Assembly: GCA_029251865.1 (NCBI GenBank)
Contig: JAQXCN010000037.1
Location: 1-64,000, forward strand
From: Crocinitomicaceae bacterium
GTDB taxonomy: Bacteria; Bacteroidota; Bacteroidia; Flavobacteriales_D; Crocinitomicaceae
DNA length: 64,000 nt
Reading direction: 5' to 3'
Shown here piece after piece: positions 53,867 through 62,823 of this stretch (position 1 is its first letter; every line of letters starts with the position of its first letter). The position numbers were made by a program, and so were the translations under genes. The notes beneath the pieces are model-generated. The model searched no databases, was not told the origin of the DNA, and saw only the letters and a list, made by a program, of their open reading frames with translations.

Positions 53867-54406
53867 ATGTTTAAAATCAGTTTATTGTTTTCACTTTTTA
53901 TTTTTAGTTCATCGTTTAACTTTGATTCTTCACCCAGAAATACTATTGCTTTTCATTTGAATCCAAAAGGCACGGAAAAGATTATTGGAATCCAAAATAA
54001 TTTTGAAGGTCGCTTAATAAAACTAATAAATACGAAAAGAATTAAACGAGGTTTGAATGCTTTAATTCCGCACAAGGATTTAATGCGAGCGAGTCGCTAC
54101 CATGCTGCTGACATGGCAAATGAGGACTATCATGAGCATGCAACCCACAATCGCACCAAAAAAGGTTTACAGCCAGGCTTAAGTGCATTCAAACGTATTT
54201 CTAAATTTTATGATGGTTTCGCCAATACTGAAAACATCGGAGCGGGTTATGCGACACCAGAGGCCATTCTTCAAGGATGGATTGATAGTCCAGGTCACAA
54301 TGAGAATTTATTTAATGAAAGTGCCACTCATGTCGGAGTAGGGTATTATGAAAACCCGAATAGTTCATTCGGAAAATATTGGGTTTTTGAGTCTGCCGTA
54401 GAATGA
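53867..54406 (+). CDS. Secreted CAP-domain protein (SCP/PR1 family)
   Basis: A 179-residue protein with a signal peptide (about 1-17, 'LFSLFIFSSSF') and a CAP domain at about 48-179. Diagnostic blocks are 'LIPHKDLMRASRYHAADMANED', in part, 'ENIGAGYATPEAILQGWIDSPGHNENLF' in part, and 'THVGVGYYENP'. The His and Glu residues lining the CAP cavity are present. CAP proteins are extracellular and of varied function. The short spacer from the preceding small gene contains an inverted repeat GAGGTT/AACCTC (53839-53860). Confidence 0.9.
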   Translation: MFKISLLFSLFIFSSSFNFDSSPRNTIAFHLNPKGTEKIIGIQNNFEGRLIKLINTKRIKRGLNALIPHKDLMRASRYHAADMANEDYHEHATHNRTKKGLQPGLSAFKRISKFYDGFANTENIGAGYATPEAILQGWIDSPGHNENLFNESATHVGVGYYENPNSSFGKYWVFESAVE

Positions 54407-54464
54407 TTGCATGAATACCTTTTTATTCAATTATAAAACATCAATTCAATTGACTTGATTTTTG

Positions 54465-54472
54465 TACTTTTG
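54465..54472 (+). promoter_or_regulatory. -7 box upstream of icmF
   Basis: TACTTTTG fits TAnnTTTG and ends 23 bp before the ATG at 54496. A GGAGG string directly after it is 19 bp from the ATG, too far to be a ribosome-binding site. Confidence 0.48.
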
Positions 54473-54495
54473 GAGGCGTTAAAATTCAAACCCAA

Positions 54496-57400
54496 ATGGA
54501 ACAAATCCCAGCATACAAGCCTAAAAATAAAATTAGAATCGTAACAGCTGCATCTTTATTCGATGGCCATGATGCTGCCATTAATATCATGCGAAGAATT
54601 ATTCAGTCTACAGGGTGTGAAGTGATTCATTTAGGTCATGACCGCTCAGTGGAGGAGGTTGTAGATTGCGCTATCCAAGAGGATGCACAGGCAATAGCTA
54701 TGACTTCATATCAAGGAGGTCATAACGAGTACTTCAAATATATGTACGATTTATTGTGTGAAAAAGGAGCTCCGCACATTAAGATCTTTGGAGGTGGGGG
54801 AGGAACCATTCTTCCTGAGGAAATAAAAATGCTTCAAGACTACGGTATTGAACGTATTTATCATCCGGATGATGGAAGAAAAATGGGGTTGCAGGGTATG
54901 ATAAATGATTTGATAGAGCGCTGTGATTATGGTTTGGGAGAGCACCTTGAACATGATTTAAAAAAAATCAAAGGAAAGCATTCTCCATCTATCGCAAGAA
55001 CAATTTCGGCCGCAGAAAATTTCCCTGAGAAGCATGCGAAAATTCTAACTGAGATAAGAGATGTTGCGAAGCAAAGCTCTATTCCGGTGCTCGGTATAAC
55101 AGGAACTGGAGGTGCTGGTAAATCTTCACTTGTAGATGAACTCGTAAGGAGGTTTCTTGTAGATTTTGAGGATAAAGAAATTGCTGTAGTATCCGTTGAT
55201 CCTTCTAAAAGAAAAACGGGAGGCGCACTTTTAGGTGATAGAATCCGCATGAATTCAATTAAAAGTAATCGGGTGTACATGCGCTCTCTTGCTACGCGTC
55301 AGTCAAATCTTGCCCTATCCAAGCATGTTTCGGAGGCACTATCAATCTTAAAGGCTGCTCAGTATGATTTAATTATCTTGGAAACCTCTGGTATTGGACA
55401 ATCAGATACAGAGATATTGGACCATTCTGATGTTTCCCTATACGTTATGACCCCAGAGTATGGCGCGGCTACGCAGCTAGAGAAAATAGATATGCTCGAC
55501 TTTGCAGATGTAATTGCATTAAATAAATTTGACAAAAGGGGTGCTTTAGATGCCTTGCGTGATGTTCGTAAACAATATCAAAGAAATCATAATCTTTGGG
55601 ATTCAAGTGTTGACGATATGCCCGTTCATGGTACGATTGCCTCACAATTCAATGATCCTGGTATGAACTCTTTGTATAAGGTGATTATGGATCAAATTGT
55701 AGAGAAAGCTAAAGCTGAATTAAAATCGACGTTTCAAATCACGAGAGAGATGTCGGAAAAAATATATGTAATTCCTCCCGATAGAACAAGGTATCTGTCT
55801 GAGATTTCAGAGAATAATAGAGCTTATAATAAGTGGGTTGAAGACCAGGTTAAGGTGGCTGATAAGTTAAATGGATTAATTCAAACGATACAAACACTTG
55901 AATCATCTGATTATGAAGACAAAGACCGCATGGTCAAGCGCATTCGCGAGGTTCTAGAAAAAGAAAAGCTCAATTTTGATCCTAAAAATTGGGAAATCCT
56001 ACAGAATTGGGAGGCGAAGAAAAAGTCTTTCAAAGATCCCGTGTTTGAATTTAAAGTTCGTGAAAAAACATTATCCATTCAAACGCATACAAAATCACTT
56101 TCTCATTCTGACATACCAAAAGTAGCGTCTCCAAGATATAGCGGTTGGGGTGATATTCTTCGCTGGTGTTTGCAAGAGAACTATCCAGGTGAATTTCCAT
56201 TCACCGCGGGTTTATTCCCTTTTAAAAGGGAAGGTGAAGACCCAACGAGAATGTTTGCAGGTGAGGGAGGTCCAGAAAGGACGAATAAACGTTTCCACTA
56301 TGTAAGTCTCGGAATGCCTGCGAAAAGACTATCGACCGCCTTTGACTCTGTTACGCTTTATGGAAACGACCCTGATGTTCGCCCTGATATTTATGGTAAA
56401 ATTGGAAATGCGGGCGTTTCGATTTGTTGTCTTGATGATGCTAAAAAACTGTATTCTGGTTTTGATTTAAGCCATACTGCAACATCGGTTTCAATGACAA
56501 TTAATGGTCCCGCACCTATGCTGCTTGCCTTTTTTATGAATGCGGCAATCGATCAGAATTGTGAAAAGTATATAAAAGCTGAGGGCTTGACTGAGTCGGT
56601 TGAAAACAAAATAAAAGAAATTTATAAGCTGAAAGGTGTTGAAAGGCCTAGTTACAATGGTGATTTACCAGAAGGGAATGACGGTCTAGGTCTAATGCTC
56701 TTGGGTGTTACTGGTGATCAGGTTCTTTCCAGAGAAATATATAATGACATAAAAGCCAAAACGCTTACTCAAGTTAGAGGTACAGTTCAGGCAGACATTT
56801 TAAAAGAAGATCAAGCGCAAAACACTTGTATTTTTTCAACTGAATTTGCCTTGCGATTAATGGGCGATGTACAGGAGTATTTTATCAATAAGGGGGTTCG
56901 GAATTTTTATTCCGTATCTATTTCTGGTTATCATATTGCAGAGGCTGGCGCCAATCCTATTACACAGCTCGCTTTCACGCTTGCTAATGGTTTTACTTAT
57001 GTAGAATATTACTTAAGTCGAGGAATGAATATTAATGATTTCGGCCCAAATCTTTCTTTCTTTTTCTCAAATGGTATAGATCCAGAATACGCCGTTATTG
57101 GTCGTGTGGCGAGAAAAATATGGTCTAAAGCAATGGCTAAAAAGTATGGTGCAAATCCACGTGCGCAAATGCTTAAATATCACATTCAAACTTCAGGGAG
57201 ATCATTACATGCTCAGGAAATTGATTTTAATGACATAAGAACAACCCTTCAGGCATTGTATGCCATATATGACAATTGTAATTCATTGCACACAAATGCA
57301 TATGATGAGGCGATTACTACGCCGACAGAGGAATCTGTTCGCAGAGCAATGGCAATTCAACTCATTATTAATCGTGAGCTTGGTTTGGCAAAAAATGAGA

Positions 57401-57876
57401 ATCCTTTACAAGGAAGCTTTATCATTGAGGATTTGACCGATTTGGTCGAAGAGGCAGTACTCTCTGAATTTGACAGAATAACGGAACGCGGTGGTGTTTT
57501 AGGAGCCATGGAGACAATGTATCAAAGGTCTAAAATTCAAGAGGAATCTCTTTATTACGAAACTTTGAAACATACTGGAGAATTTCCAATAATTGGCGTG
57601 AATACATTTTTAAGTTCTAAAGGATCTCCAACGGTCCTACCAAAAGAGGTGATTAGAGCCACTGAGGAGGAAAAGCAGTTTCAGATAAATATGCTTAAGA
57701 ACCTTCATGCTGCGAAAGAGGAAGGTACAAAAAAGGGGATTAAAACGATTCAAGACGCAGCGGTGAACAATCAAAATATTTTTGAAGAGCTTATGGAAAC
57801 ATGTAAACATGCTTCACTTGGTCAGGTTACAAATGCCTTGTTTGAAGTTGGTGGTCAGTACCGAAGAAATATGTAA
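54496..57876 (+). CDS. icmF: Fused acyl-CoA mutase IcmF (isobutyryl-/methylmalonyl-CoA mutase with built-in G-protein chaperone)
   Basis: An 1126-residue adenosylcobalamin-dependent mutase. Residues about 10-140 are the B12-binding domain ('[15 protein letters not shown]', '[12 protein letters not shown]', '[10 protein letters not shown]'). Residues about 190-400 are the MeaB/MeaI-like GTPase ('[17 protein letters not shown]' P-loop, '[22 protein letters not shown]', '[13 protein letters not shown]'). Residues about 530-1126 are the mutase TIM barrel. The order B12 domain, GTPase, mutase identifies IcmF rather than ordinary MCM. Substrate preference among butyryl, isovaleryl and methylmalonyl groups cannot be set by eye. 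The Smr gene follows 5 bp downstream. Confidence 0.96.
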   Translation: MEQIPAYKPKNKIRIVTAASLFDGHDAAINIMRRIIQSTGCEVIHLGHDRSVEEVVDCAIQEDAQAIAMTSYQGGHNEYFKYMYDLLCEKGAPHIKIFGGGGGTILPEEIKMLQDYGIERIYHPDDGRKMGLQGMINDLIERCDYGLGEHLEHDLKKIKGKHSPSIARTISAAENFPEKHAKILTEIRDVAKQSSIPVLGITGTGGAGKSSLVDELVRRFLVDFEDKEIAVVSVDPSKRKTGGALLGDRIRMNSIKSNRVYMRSLATRQSNLALSKHVSEALSILKAAQYDLIILETSGIGQSDTEILDHSDVSLYVMTPEYGAATQLEKIDMLDFADVIALNKFDKRGALDALRDVRKQYQRNHNLWDSSVDDMPVHGTIASQFNDPGMNSLYKVIMDQIVEKAKAELKSTFQITREMSEKIYVIPPDRTRYLSEISENNRAYNKWVEDQVKVADKLNGLIQTIQTLESSDYEDKDRMVKRIREVLEKEKLNFDPKNWEILQNWEAKKKSFKDPVFEFKVREKTLSIQTHTKSLSHSDIPKVASPRYSGWGDILRWCLQENYPGEFPFTAGLFPFKREGEDPTRMFAGEGGPERTNKRFHYVSLGMPAKRLSTAFDSVTLYGNDPDVRPDIYGKIGNAGVSICCLDDAKKLYSGFDLSHTATSVSMTINGPAPMLLAFFMNAAIDQNCEKYIKAEGLTESVENKIKEIYKLKGVERPSYNGDLPEGNDGLGLMLLGVTGDQVLSREIYNDIKAKTLTQVRGTVQADILKEDQAQNTCIFSTEFALRLMGDVQEYFINKGVRNFYSVSISGYHIAEAGANPITQLAFTLANGFTYVEYYLSRGMNINDFGPNLSFFFSNGIDPEYAVIGRVARKIWSKAMAKKYGANPRAQMLKYHIQTSGRSLHAQEIDFNDIRTTLQALYAIYDNCNSLHTNAYDEAITTPTEESVRRAMAIQLIINRELGLAKNENPLQGSFIIEDLTDLVEEAVLSEFDRITERGGVLGAMETMYQRSKIQEESLYYETLKHTGEFPIIGVNTFLSSKGSPTVLPKEVIRATEEEKQFQINMLKNLHAAKEEGTKKGIKTIQDAAVNNQNIFEELMETCKHASLGQVTNALFEVGGQYRRNM

Positions 57877-57881
57877 ATGCT

Positions 57882-58400
57882 ATGTTTACTGTAGGAGAAG
57901 TGGTATCTATTTTAAGCGAAACAGGAAAGTACACAATTGTTTCGATTGGGTCGGACATTATCAATGTGATTGATGAGCATGGATTTGACTTGAAAGTGAA
58001 TGCGGATAAGGTTGTAAAAAATCATCATTTTAATTCCGGTGTCGTTGAGTTGAAAGATGTAGATAAAGTAAAGCCTAAATCCCATAGCATCAATGCAGAA
58101 GATATTCCTAAATTAGATCTTCACTATGAATCCTTTGACAATAATAAGTTTGAAGTCTCCGCTCATGAAAAATTCACGGTACAAATGAATATTTTCAAAC
58201 GCTTTATTAATGGTCATTTGAAAAATAAAACCACTCGTGTTTTGGTGATACATGGCGTCGGTGAAGGACGCTTAAAAAGTGAAATTCTCGCCTGTCTCCG
58301 AGGGAGGCGTGGATACGATATGAATGATGCCAATTATAGTGTGCGAGGGGTTGGTGCTTCTTATATCGATATTAAGATTTCAATTGCAGAACCTTTATAA
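57882..58400 (+). CDS. Smr (MutS2 C-terminal-like) domain protein
   Basis: A 172-residue protein. An N-terminal small beta domain (about 1-50, 'FTVGEVVSILSETGKYTIVSI') is followed by an Smr nuclease-like domain (about 85-172) starting with 'KLDLHYES' and holding the family motif 'VIHGVGEGRLKSEI' (HGxGxGxLr) near residue 123. Smr domains bind or nick branched DNA or act on RNA. From memory the architecture is common in Bacteroidota. It lies 5 bp behind icmF, so it is probably cotranscribed. Its tail overlaps the ferredoxin gene by 6 bp. Confidence 0.85.
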   Translation: MFTVGEVVSILSETGKYTIVSIGSDIINVIDEHGFDLKVNADKVVKNHHFNSGVVELKDVDKVKPKSHSINAEDIPKLDLHYESFDNNKFEVSAHEKFTVQMNIFKRFINGHLKNKTTRVLVIHGVGEGRLKSEILACLRGRRGYDMNDANYSVRGVGASYIDIKISIAEPL

Positions 58401-58742
58401 GTGAAGAAAACTTTTCTTCGCTAATAGTTCGTCTTCAGATTCTCTGTAATCAGGATCATCGACGCAACAATCGACTGGGCATACAGCGGCACATTGAGGC
58501 TCGTCATGAAATCCGGCGCATTCCGTGCATTTGTCGTGAGTGATATAATAGACGTCCATATCCACAGGTTCGAATGTTTTTTCTGCATCAATAGAATCTC
58601 CATCAAGCGTAGTAATCATTCCTTTGAGGGATGTTCCTTCTGAATACTTCCATTCGGCTCCCCCTTCATAAATTGCATTGTTCGGGCATTCTGGTTCACA
58701 TGCTCCGCAATTAATACATTCGTCTGTTATCATTATAGCCAT
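58395..58742 (-). CDS. 2[4Fe-4S] ferredoxin (Allochromatium type)
   Basis: A 115-residue ferredoxin from the ATG at 58742; an in-frame start 33 bp upstream is rejected as it enters the promoter. The first cluster motif is C9-X2-C12-X2-C15-X3-C19-P. The second, 'KCTECAGFHDEPQCAAVCP', has the insertion between its second and third Cys that marks the Alvin-type ferredoxins with one very low-potential cluster. An insertion of about 40 residues lies between the cluster motifs. It is divergent from the acyl-CoA reductase with 85 bp between starts. Confidence 0.94.
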   Translation of the reverse strand: MAIMITDECINCGACEPECPNNAIYEGGAEWKYSEGTSLKGMITTLDGDSIDAEKTFEPVDMDVYYITHDKCTECAGFHDEPQCAAVCPVDCCVDDPDYRESEDELLAKKSFLHL

Positions 58743-58759
58743 GGTGCGCTTTTTTTTTA

Positions 58760-58767
58760 CAAATATA
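58760..58767 (-). promoter_or_regulatory. -7 box upstream of the ferredoxin gene
   Basis: The minus strand reads TATATTTG, a full match to TAnnTTTG, ending 17 bp before the ATG at 58742. It faces the identical box of the divergent acyl-CoA reductase gene. Confidence 0.5.
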
Positions 58768-58815
58768 AAACCCAAATTTGATTCTTTTGTTCAATCAAAC
58801 AAAAAAGAAGCTTAC

Positions 58816-58823
58816 TATATTTG
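58816..58823 (+). promoter_or_regulatory. -7 box upstream of the acyl-CoA reductase gene, near-leaderless
   Basis: TATATTTG matches TAnnTTTG and ends 4 bp before the GTG at 58828, so a message from this box would be leaderless. The best TTTG upstream (58786-58789) is 26 bp away, longer than usual. Confidence 0.42.
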
Positions 58824-58827
58824 TATT

Positions 58828-59871
58828 GTGAAAAAAGAATCTTTAATTCAAGCCTTTTGTCAATTAGGCGAGGTACTTCGAAATGTTGGTGAAAATAAAC
58901 CGTGGGATAGCTTCAAGATTGGCGTTACACAAGATGAGTATGACCAATTCATTAAACTAATTGGTACTTTAAGGCATCATAATGGATGGTTTACAGAAGA
59001 AATGATTCGAAAGGCTTTTCTGAATTTAGGTTCAAGTCTCGAGAAAAAAAAACTAGATAACTGGAGTGCGAAATACGAATTTACGCAAGAACCAAAGACT
59101 GTTGCAGTCATTATGGCTGGTAATATTCCTTTGGTTGGATTCCATGATTTTCTTTGTGTACTACTTTCTGGGCATCGTGTTATGGCGAAAATGAGTTCAG
59201 AAGACGACAAACTATTACCGGTGATCGCAGATTTCCTCATTTGTTTTTACCCTGAGGTAGCTAAGTTTATATCATTTTCGGATCGTAATATGAAGGGGTT
59301 TGATGCTGTTATTGCAACGGGTAGTAATACGAGTTTCGTTCATTTCGAACAATATTTTTCAAAGTACCCGCATATCTTTCGGAAAAACAGGACTTCAGTC
59401 GCTGTTTTAGATGGTAAAGAAACAGAAGCAGAGTTATTGGCGCTAGGAAATGATGTTTTTGATTTTTTTGGTCGAGGATGCCGAAGTGTGTCTCACTTGA
59501 TTTTACCCGATTCATATAATATTAATAAAGTTTTCGAACATATTGTAAACCAAGGAGCGGTTATAAATAATAAAAAGTATGGTAATAATTATGACTACAA
59601 CAAAGCTGTTCATTTGATGAATCAAGAAAAGCTTTTGGATAATAATTTTGTATTGCTTAAGGAGTCAGATACATTATCTTCCCCGCTAGGCATGCTGTAT
59701 TACCATTTTTATAAAAATACCGATGAGGTTGATTTATACCTTCAAAAACATGCTGATGCGATTCAATGTCATATTGGTGTTAATGGAATACCCTTTGGGA
59801 ATGCTCAGTGTCCTGCTTTGAATGATTACGCTGACAATTTGGATACGATGCAATGGTTGAATGCATTATAA
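58828..59871 (+). CDS. Acyl-CoA reductase (LuxC-like), GTG start
   Basis: A 347-residue fatty acyl-CoA/acyl-protein reductase of the LuxC family, using NADPH to form an aldehyde. It has 'VAVIMAGNIPLVGFHDFLCVLL' split near residues 95-115, 'HRVMAKMSSED', 'AVIATGSNTS', 'RKNRTSVAVLDG', and the catalytic Cys in 'FFGRGCRSVSHL'. The open frame extends 50 codons further upstream but into antisense ferredoxin sequence; GTG at 58828 ('VKKESLIQAFCQLG') is the likely start, as the residues before it look noncoding. In flavobacteria this gene is often beside the ferredoxin gene, as here (from memory). Confidence 0.9.
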   Translation: MKKESLIQAFCQLGEVLRNVGENKPWDSFKIGVTQDEYDQFIKLIGTLRHHNGWFTEEMIRKAFLNLGSSLEKKKLDNWSAKYEFTQEPKTVAVIMAGNIPLVGFHDFLCVLLSGHRVMAKMSSEDDKLLPVIADFLICFYPEVAKFISFSDRNMKGFDAVIATGSNTSFVHFEQYFSKYPHIFRKNRTSVAVLDGKETEAELLALGNDVFDFFGRGCRSVSHLILPDSYNINKVFEHIVNQGAVINNKKYGNNYDYNKAVHLMNQEKLLDNNFVLLKESDTLSSPLGMLYYHFYKNTDEVDLYLQKHADAIQCHIGVNGIPFGNAQCPALNDYADNLDTMQWLNAL

Positions 59872-59875
59872 GACC

Positions 59876-59904
59876 TTGGATTCAATAAGATTTATCTACC
59901 TTTG
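59876..59904 (+). promoter_or_regulatory. Promoter of map (-33 TTG, 18-bp spacer, -7 TACCTTTG)
   Basis: TTG at 59876-59878 and TACCTTTG at 59897-59904 give the best-formed Bacteroidota promoter in the window. Predicted initiation near 59909 leaves a leader of about 20-25 nt before the ATG at 59932. Confidence 0.6.
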
Positions 59905-59931
59905 CGTCCCATGTCGCTTTTTAATAAATAC

Positions 59932-60711
59932 ATGATAATATATAAATCAAAAGAAGAAATCGCTATTATGCGTGACGCTGCTCAGGTGGTGAGTCGTACT
60001 TTAGGAATGGTGGCTAGGCACTTGAAGCCGGGTGTTACACCAATTTCATTAGATAAGATGGCATATGACTACATTTTGTCACAAGACGCGAAACCAGGAT
60101 TTTTAGGATTGTATGGCTGTCCAAGTACATTATTAATAAGTGTTAATGAGCAAGTTGTTCATGGTCTTCCCACCGAAAGGCCTTTTGAGGAGGGTGATAT
60201 TGTTTCTGTCGATTGTGGTGCTATATTCAAGGGTTATTATGGAGATCATGCTTATACCTTTAAGGTAGGTCAAGTTTCTCCAGAGGTTAGTCATTTGCTG
60301 AAAGTAACCAAAGAATGCTTGTATTTAGGAATTGAACAATGTACAACCTCAAATAGAATAGAGGATATTGGTTGGGCGATTCAGCAACATGCAGAAAAAA
60401 ATAATTTTGGTGTCGTGCGTGATCTTGTGGGTCACGGTTTGGGTAAAACACTTCATGAGGAACCTCAGGTGCCTAATTTTGGACGAAGAGGTCGCGGTAA
60501 AAAAATTCAGGATGGACTGACGATTGCGATTGAACCTATGATTAATATGGGAACAGAGAAAGTCCGAACATTAGAAGATGAATGGACTATTGTCACAGAG
60601 GATAACATGCCTAGTGCGCATTTTGAACACGATATTGCAGTTGTCGATGGTAAACCAGAAATCTTGTCTACATTCGATTACATTTATGATGTAATTGGCA
60701 CTGATGATTAG
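59932..60711 (+). CDS. map: Type I methionine aminopeptidase
   Basis: A 259-residue enzyme removing the initiator Met from nascent proteins. All five metal ligands can be seen: the two Asp in 'SVDCGAIFKGYYGDHAY', the His in 'VGHGLGKTLHEEP', and the Glu in 'IEPMI' and 'EDEWTIVTE'. ATG at 59932 ('MIIYKSKEEIAIM') is chosen because it matches the usual family start; an upstream ATG at 59911 and a TTG at 59902 are inside or just behind the promoter. It overlaps the next gene by 8 bp. Confidence 0.97.
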   Translation: MIIYKSKEEIAIMRDAAQVVSRTLGMVARHLKPGVTPISLDKMAYDYILSQDAKPGFLGLYGCPSTLLISVNEQVVHGLPTERPFEEGDIVSVDCGAIFKGYYGDHAYTFKVGQVSPEVSHLLKVTKECLYLGIEQCTTSNRIEDIGWAIQQHAEKNNFGVVRDLVGHGLGKTLHEEPQVPNFGRRGRGKKIQDGLTIAIEPMINMGTEKVRTLEDEWTIVTEDNMPSAHFEHDIAVVDGKPEILSTFDYIYDVIGTDD

Positions 60712-61267
60712 AGCACAAAAATTTGTATTCCTAACGGTACTTACTTTTTTGATGTATGGTTTTGGTCTTTTTCTTGATGTCGATTTTTTTATTGTACCCT
60801 TTCCGCTTTTTGATTTCGTTTTACTTTGGGGTATTGGCCGCTATTTATTAGAGTATTACAAGAGCATTCAGTCTTATCATGTTCTTTTTTTAATTGCCGT
60901 AATATTTACCTTGCTTACAAATCAGGTCTTAATTTCAAGTGTTCTTTCAAATGCTCAAATCGCGAACTATTCTAATATTGGCATTTTTGATATTTCGCGC
61001 TGTATTGCTTTGATTTTTTACGTTTTGAGCTTTCTTATGCTTGTAAGGAATTCTGATTTTTACGTTCCTTGGTATTTGACTTTACTTTATGTAATCCTGA
61101 GCATAGGCTCTTTATTCGGTTCACTTTTTTGGGCACTTCTTCTAATAAGTTTAATACCCATTATAATCCTCGAGGTCAAAGCCCCAAAAGCAACCTTTAA
61201 GTGGATGTGGTATTTGAAGCTGGCACTAGACTTTATGACAGTACTAATGCTCTCATACACAAAATAA
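60704..61267 (+). CDS. Polytopic membrane protein of unknown function
   Basis: A 187-residue, very hydrophobic protein with about six spans separated by very short loops ('FVFLTVLTFLMYGFGLFL', 'FPLFDFVLLWGIGRYLL', 'LYVILSIGSLFGSLFWALLL'). No charged motif or catalytic residue is recognised. ATG at 60704 overlaps the map stop by 8 bp, preferred over the TTG at 60695. It is probably translated with map. It converges on lpdA with an 8-bp gap. The family is not recognised. Confidence 0.75.
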   Translation: MIRAQKFVFLTVLTFLMYGFGLFLDVDFFIVPFPLFDFVLLWGIGRYLLEYYKSIQSYHVLFLIAVIFTLLTNQVLISSVLSNAQIANYSNIGIFDISRCIALIFYVLSFLMLVRNSDFYVPWYLTLLYVILSIGSLFGSLFWALLLISLIPIIILEVKAPKATFKWMWYLKLALDFMTVLMLSYTK

Positions 61268-61275
61268 CAGTTCTC

Positions 61276-62667
61276 TTAAAGGTGAATCACTTCACCGTAT
61301 GCCGCCGCCGCTGCCTCCATAACTGCTTCAGACATTGTAGGATGGGGATGAATGGTTTTAATTAATTCTTCACCCGTCGTCTCGAGTTTTCTAATTGCAA
61401 CAATTTCTGCAATCATTTCCGTTACATTGGCTCCGATCATGTGCGCTCCAAGTAACTCACCGTATTTGGCGTCAAACAATAATTTAACAAAACCTTCTTT
61501 AGCACCAGCGGCACTTGCCTTACCTGAAGCCGAGAATGGAAATTTTCCAATTTTCAAATCAATTCCAGCTTCTTTTGCAGCTTTTTCTGTCATTCCTACA
61601 GAGGCAATCTCGGGAGAGCAATACGTACAACCAGGGATATTTCCGTAATCAATAGGCTCTGGATGATGTCCCGCTATTTTTTCAACGCAAACAATTCCTT
61701 CAGCCGAAGCGACATGAGCTAGTGCAGGACCTGGCACAACATCACCGATAGCATAGTATCCTGGCATATTGGTTTGATAAAAATCATTTACAAGGATTCT
61801 TCCCTTATCAACGACAATACCCACGTCTTCTAGGCCAATATTTTCAATGTTAGCTTGAATACCAACTGCGGAGAGAACAACATCGCATTCAATTTTTTCT
61901 TCACCCTTAGCAGTCTTAACGGAAACAATACATTGTTTACCACTCGAATCAACTTTTTCGACAGATGAACCAGTCATAACTTTTATCCCTGATTTTTTAA
62001 ATGTTTTTTCAAGTAGTTTTGAGACGTCTACATCTTCTACAGGTACGATATTTGGCAGATATTCAACAATAGTTACTTCTGTTCCGATTGCATTGTAGAA
62101 ATATGCAAACTCAACACCAATAGCTCCAGAACCAACAACCACCATTTTTTTAGGTTGTTTTTTGAGGGTCATCGCTTGTCTGTAACCAATTATTTTCTCA
62201 CCATCTTGCGGGAGATTCGGTAAAGATCTTGAGCGTGCTCCTGTCGCTATTATTATTCCTTTATTCGCAATGTGATCGGTACTTTTTCCGGCGTCATCTG
62301 TAACAGTAACAGTTTTATTTGCTTTTATAATACCGTTCCCGGTGAGAACGTCTATTTTATTTTTCTTCATTAAGAATTTGATACCGTTGCTCATACCGTC
62401 GGCAACATCTCTACTTCTTTTAACCATTCCATTAAAGTCTGCTTTTGCATCCTTAACGGTAATGCCGTAATCAGCGGCATGACTCAAGTATTCAAATACA
62501 TTTGCGGATTTCAGAAGTGCTTTTGTTGGTATACAGCCCCAGTTTAAACAGATGCCTCCCAAGGCCTCTCTTTCAACAATTGCTGTTTTTAAACCTAGCT
62601 GCGATGCGCGAATAGCAGTTACGTATCCTCCAGGACCACTTCCTACCACAATAATATCATAACTCAT
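61276..62667 (-). CDS. lpdA: Dihydrolipoyl dehydrogenase
   Basis: A 463-residue FAD-dependent disulfide oxidoreductase, the E3 subunit of 2-oxoacid dehydrogenase complexes. It has the FAD motif 'VVGSGPGGYVTAIRASQLG' (8-26), the redox-active pair in 'GGICLNWGCIPTK' (near 36-48), the NAD motif 'VVGSGAIGVEFAYF', 'GYYAIGDV' and the C-terminal His-Glu in 'IHPHPTMSEA'. ATG at 62667 ('MSYDIIVVG') is preferred; two in-frame Met lie 2 and 7 codons upstream. A -7 box is 19 bp upstream. The E1/E2 genes are not in the window. Confidence 0.97.
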   Translation of the reverse strand: MSYDIIVVGSGPGGYVTAIRASQLGLKTAIVEREALGGICLNWGCIPTKALLKSANVFEYLSHAADYGITVKDAKADFNGMVKRSRDVADGMSNGIKFLMKKNKIDVLTGNGIIKANKTVTVTDDAGKSTDHIANKGIIIATGARSRSLPNLPQDGEKIIGYRQAMTLKKQPKKMVVVGSGAIGVEFAYFYNAIGTEVTIVEYLPNIVPVEDVDVSKLLEKTFKKSGIKVMTGSSVEKVDSSGKQCIVSVKTAKGEEKIECDVVLSAVGIQANIENIGLEDVGIVVDKGRILVNDFYQTNMPGYYAIGDVVPGPALAHVASAEGIVCVEKIAGHHPEPIDYGNIPGCTYCSPEIASVGMTEKAAKEAGIDLKIGKFPFSASGKASAAGAKEGFVKLLFDAKYGELLGAHMIGANVTEMIAEIVAIRKLETTGEELIKTIHPHPTMSEAVMEAAAAAYGEVIHL

Positions 62668-62685
62668 TGTTCTCATTTTAGGGAA

Positions 62686-62693
62686 CAAAAATA
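62686..62693 (-). promoter_or_regulatory. -7 box upstream of lpdA
   Basis: The minus strand reads TATTTTTG, a full match to TAnnTTTG, ending 18 bp before the ATG at 62667. The longer start at 62688 would overlap it, which supports the shorter protein. Confidence 0.5.
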
Positions 62694-62797
62694 CTGAAAA
62701 TATTGAAATTTTGTAAGGTTTTACGCTCTTATTCGTATATCTCGGATGTGTCTGATTTAATTCTTTTTAATATCTAATATGATACCTATTTTATGAT

Positions 62798-62805
62798 TAT
62801 TTTTG
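62798..62805 (+). promoter_or_regulatory. -7 box upstream of purL
   Basis: TATTTTTG matches TAnnTTTG and ends 18 bp before the ATG at 62824. No clear -33 TTTG was found. Confidence 0.5.
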
Positions 62806-62823
62806 TCTGATAATTAAGATAGA

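Noticed and set aside
58678-58827. 50-codon extension of the acyl-CoA reductase frame
   Set aside because: It runs antisense through the ferredoxin 5' end and both promoter boxes; GTG at 58828 fits the family start better.
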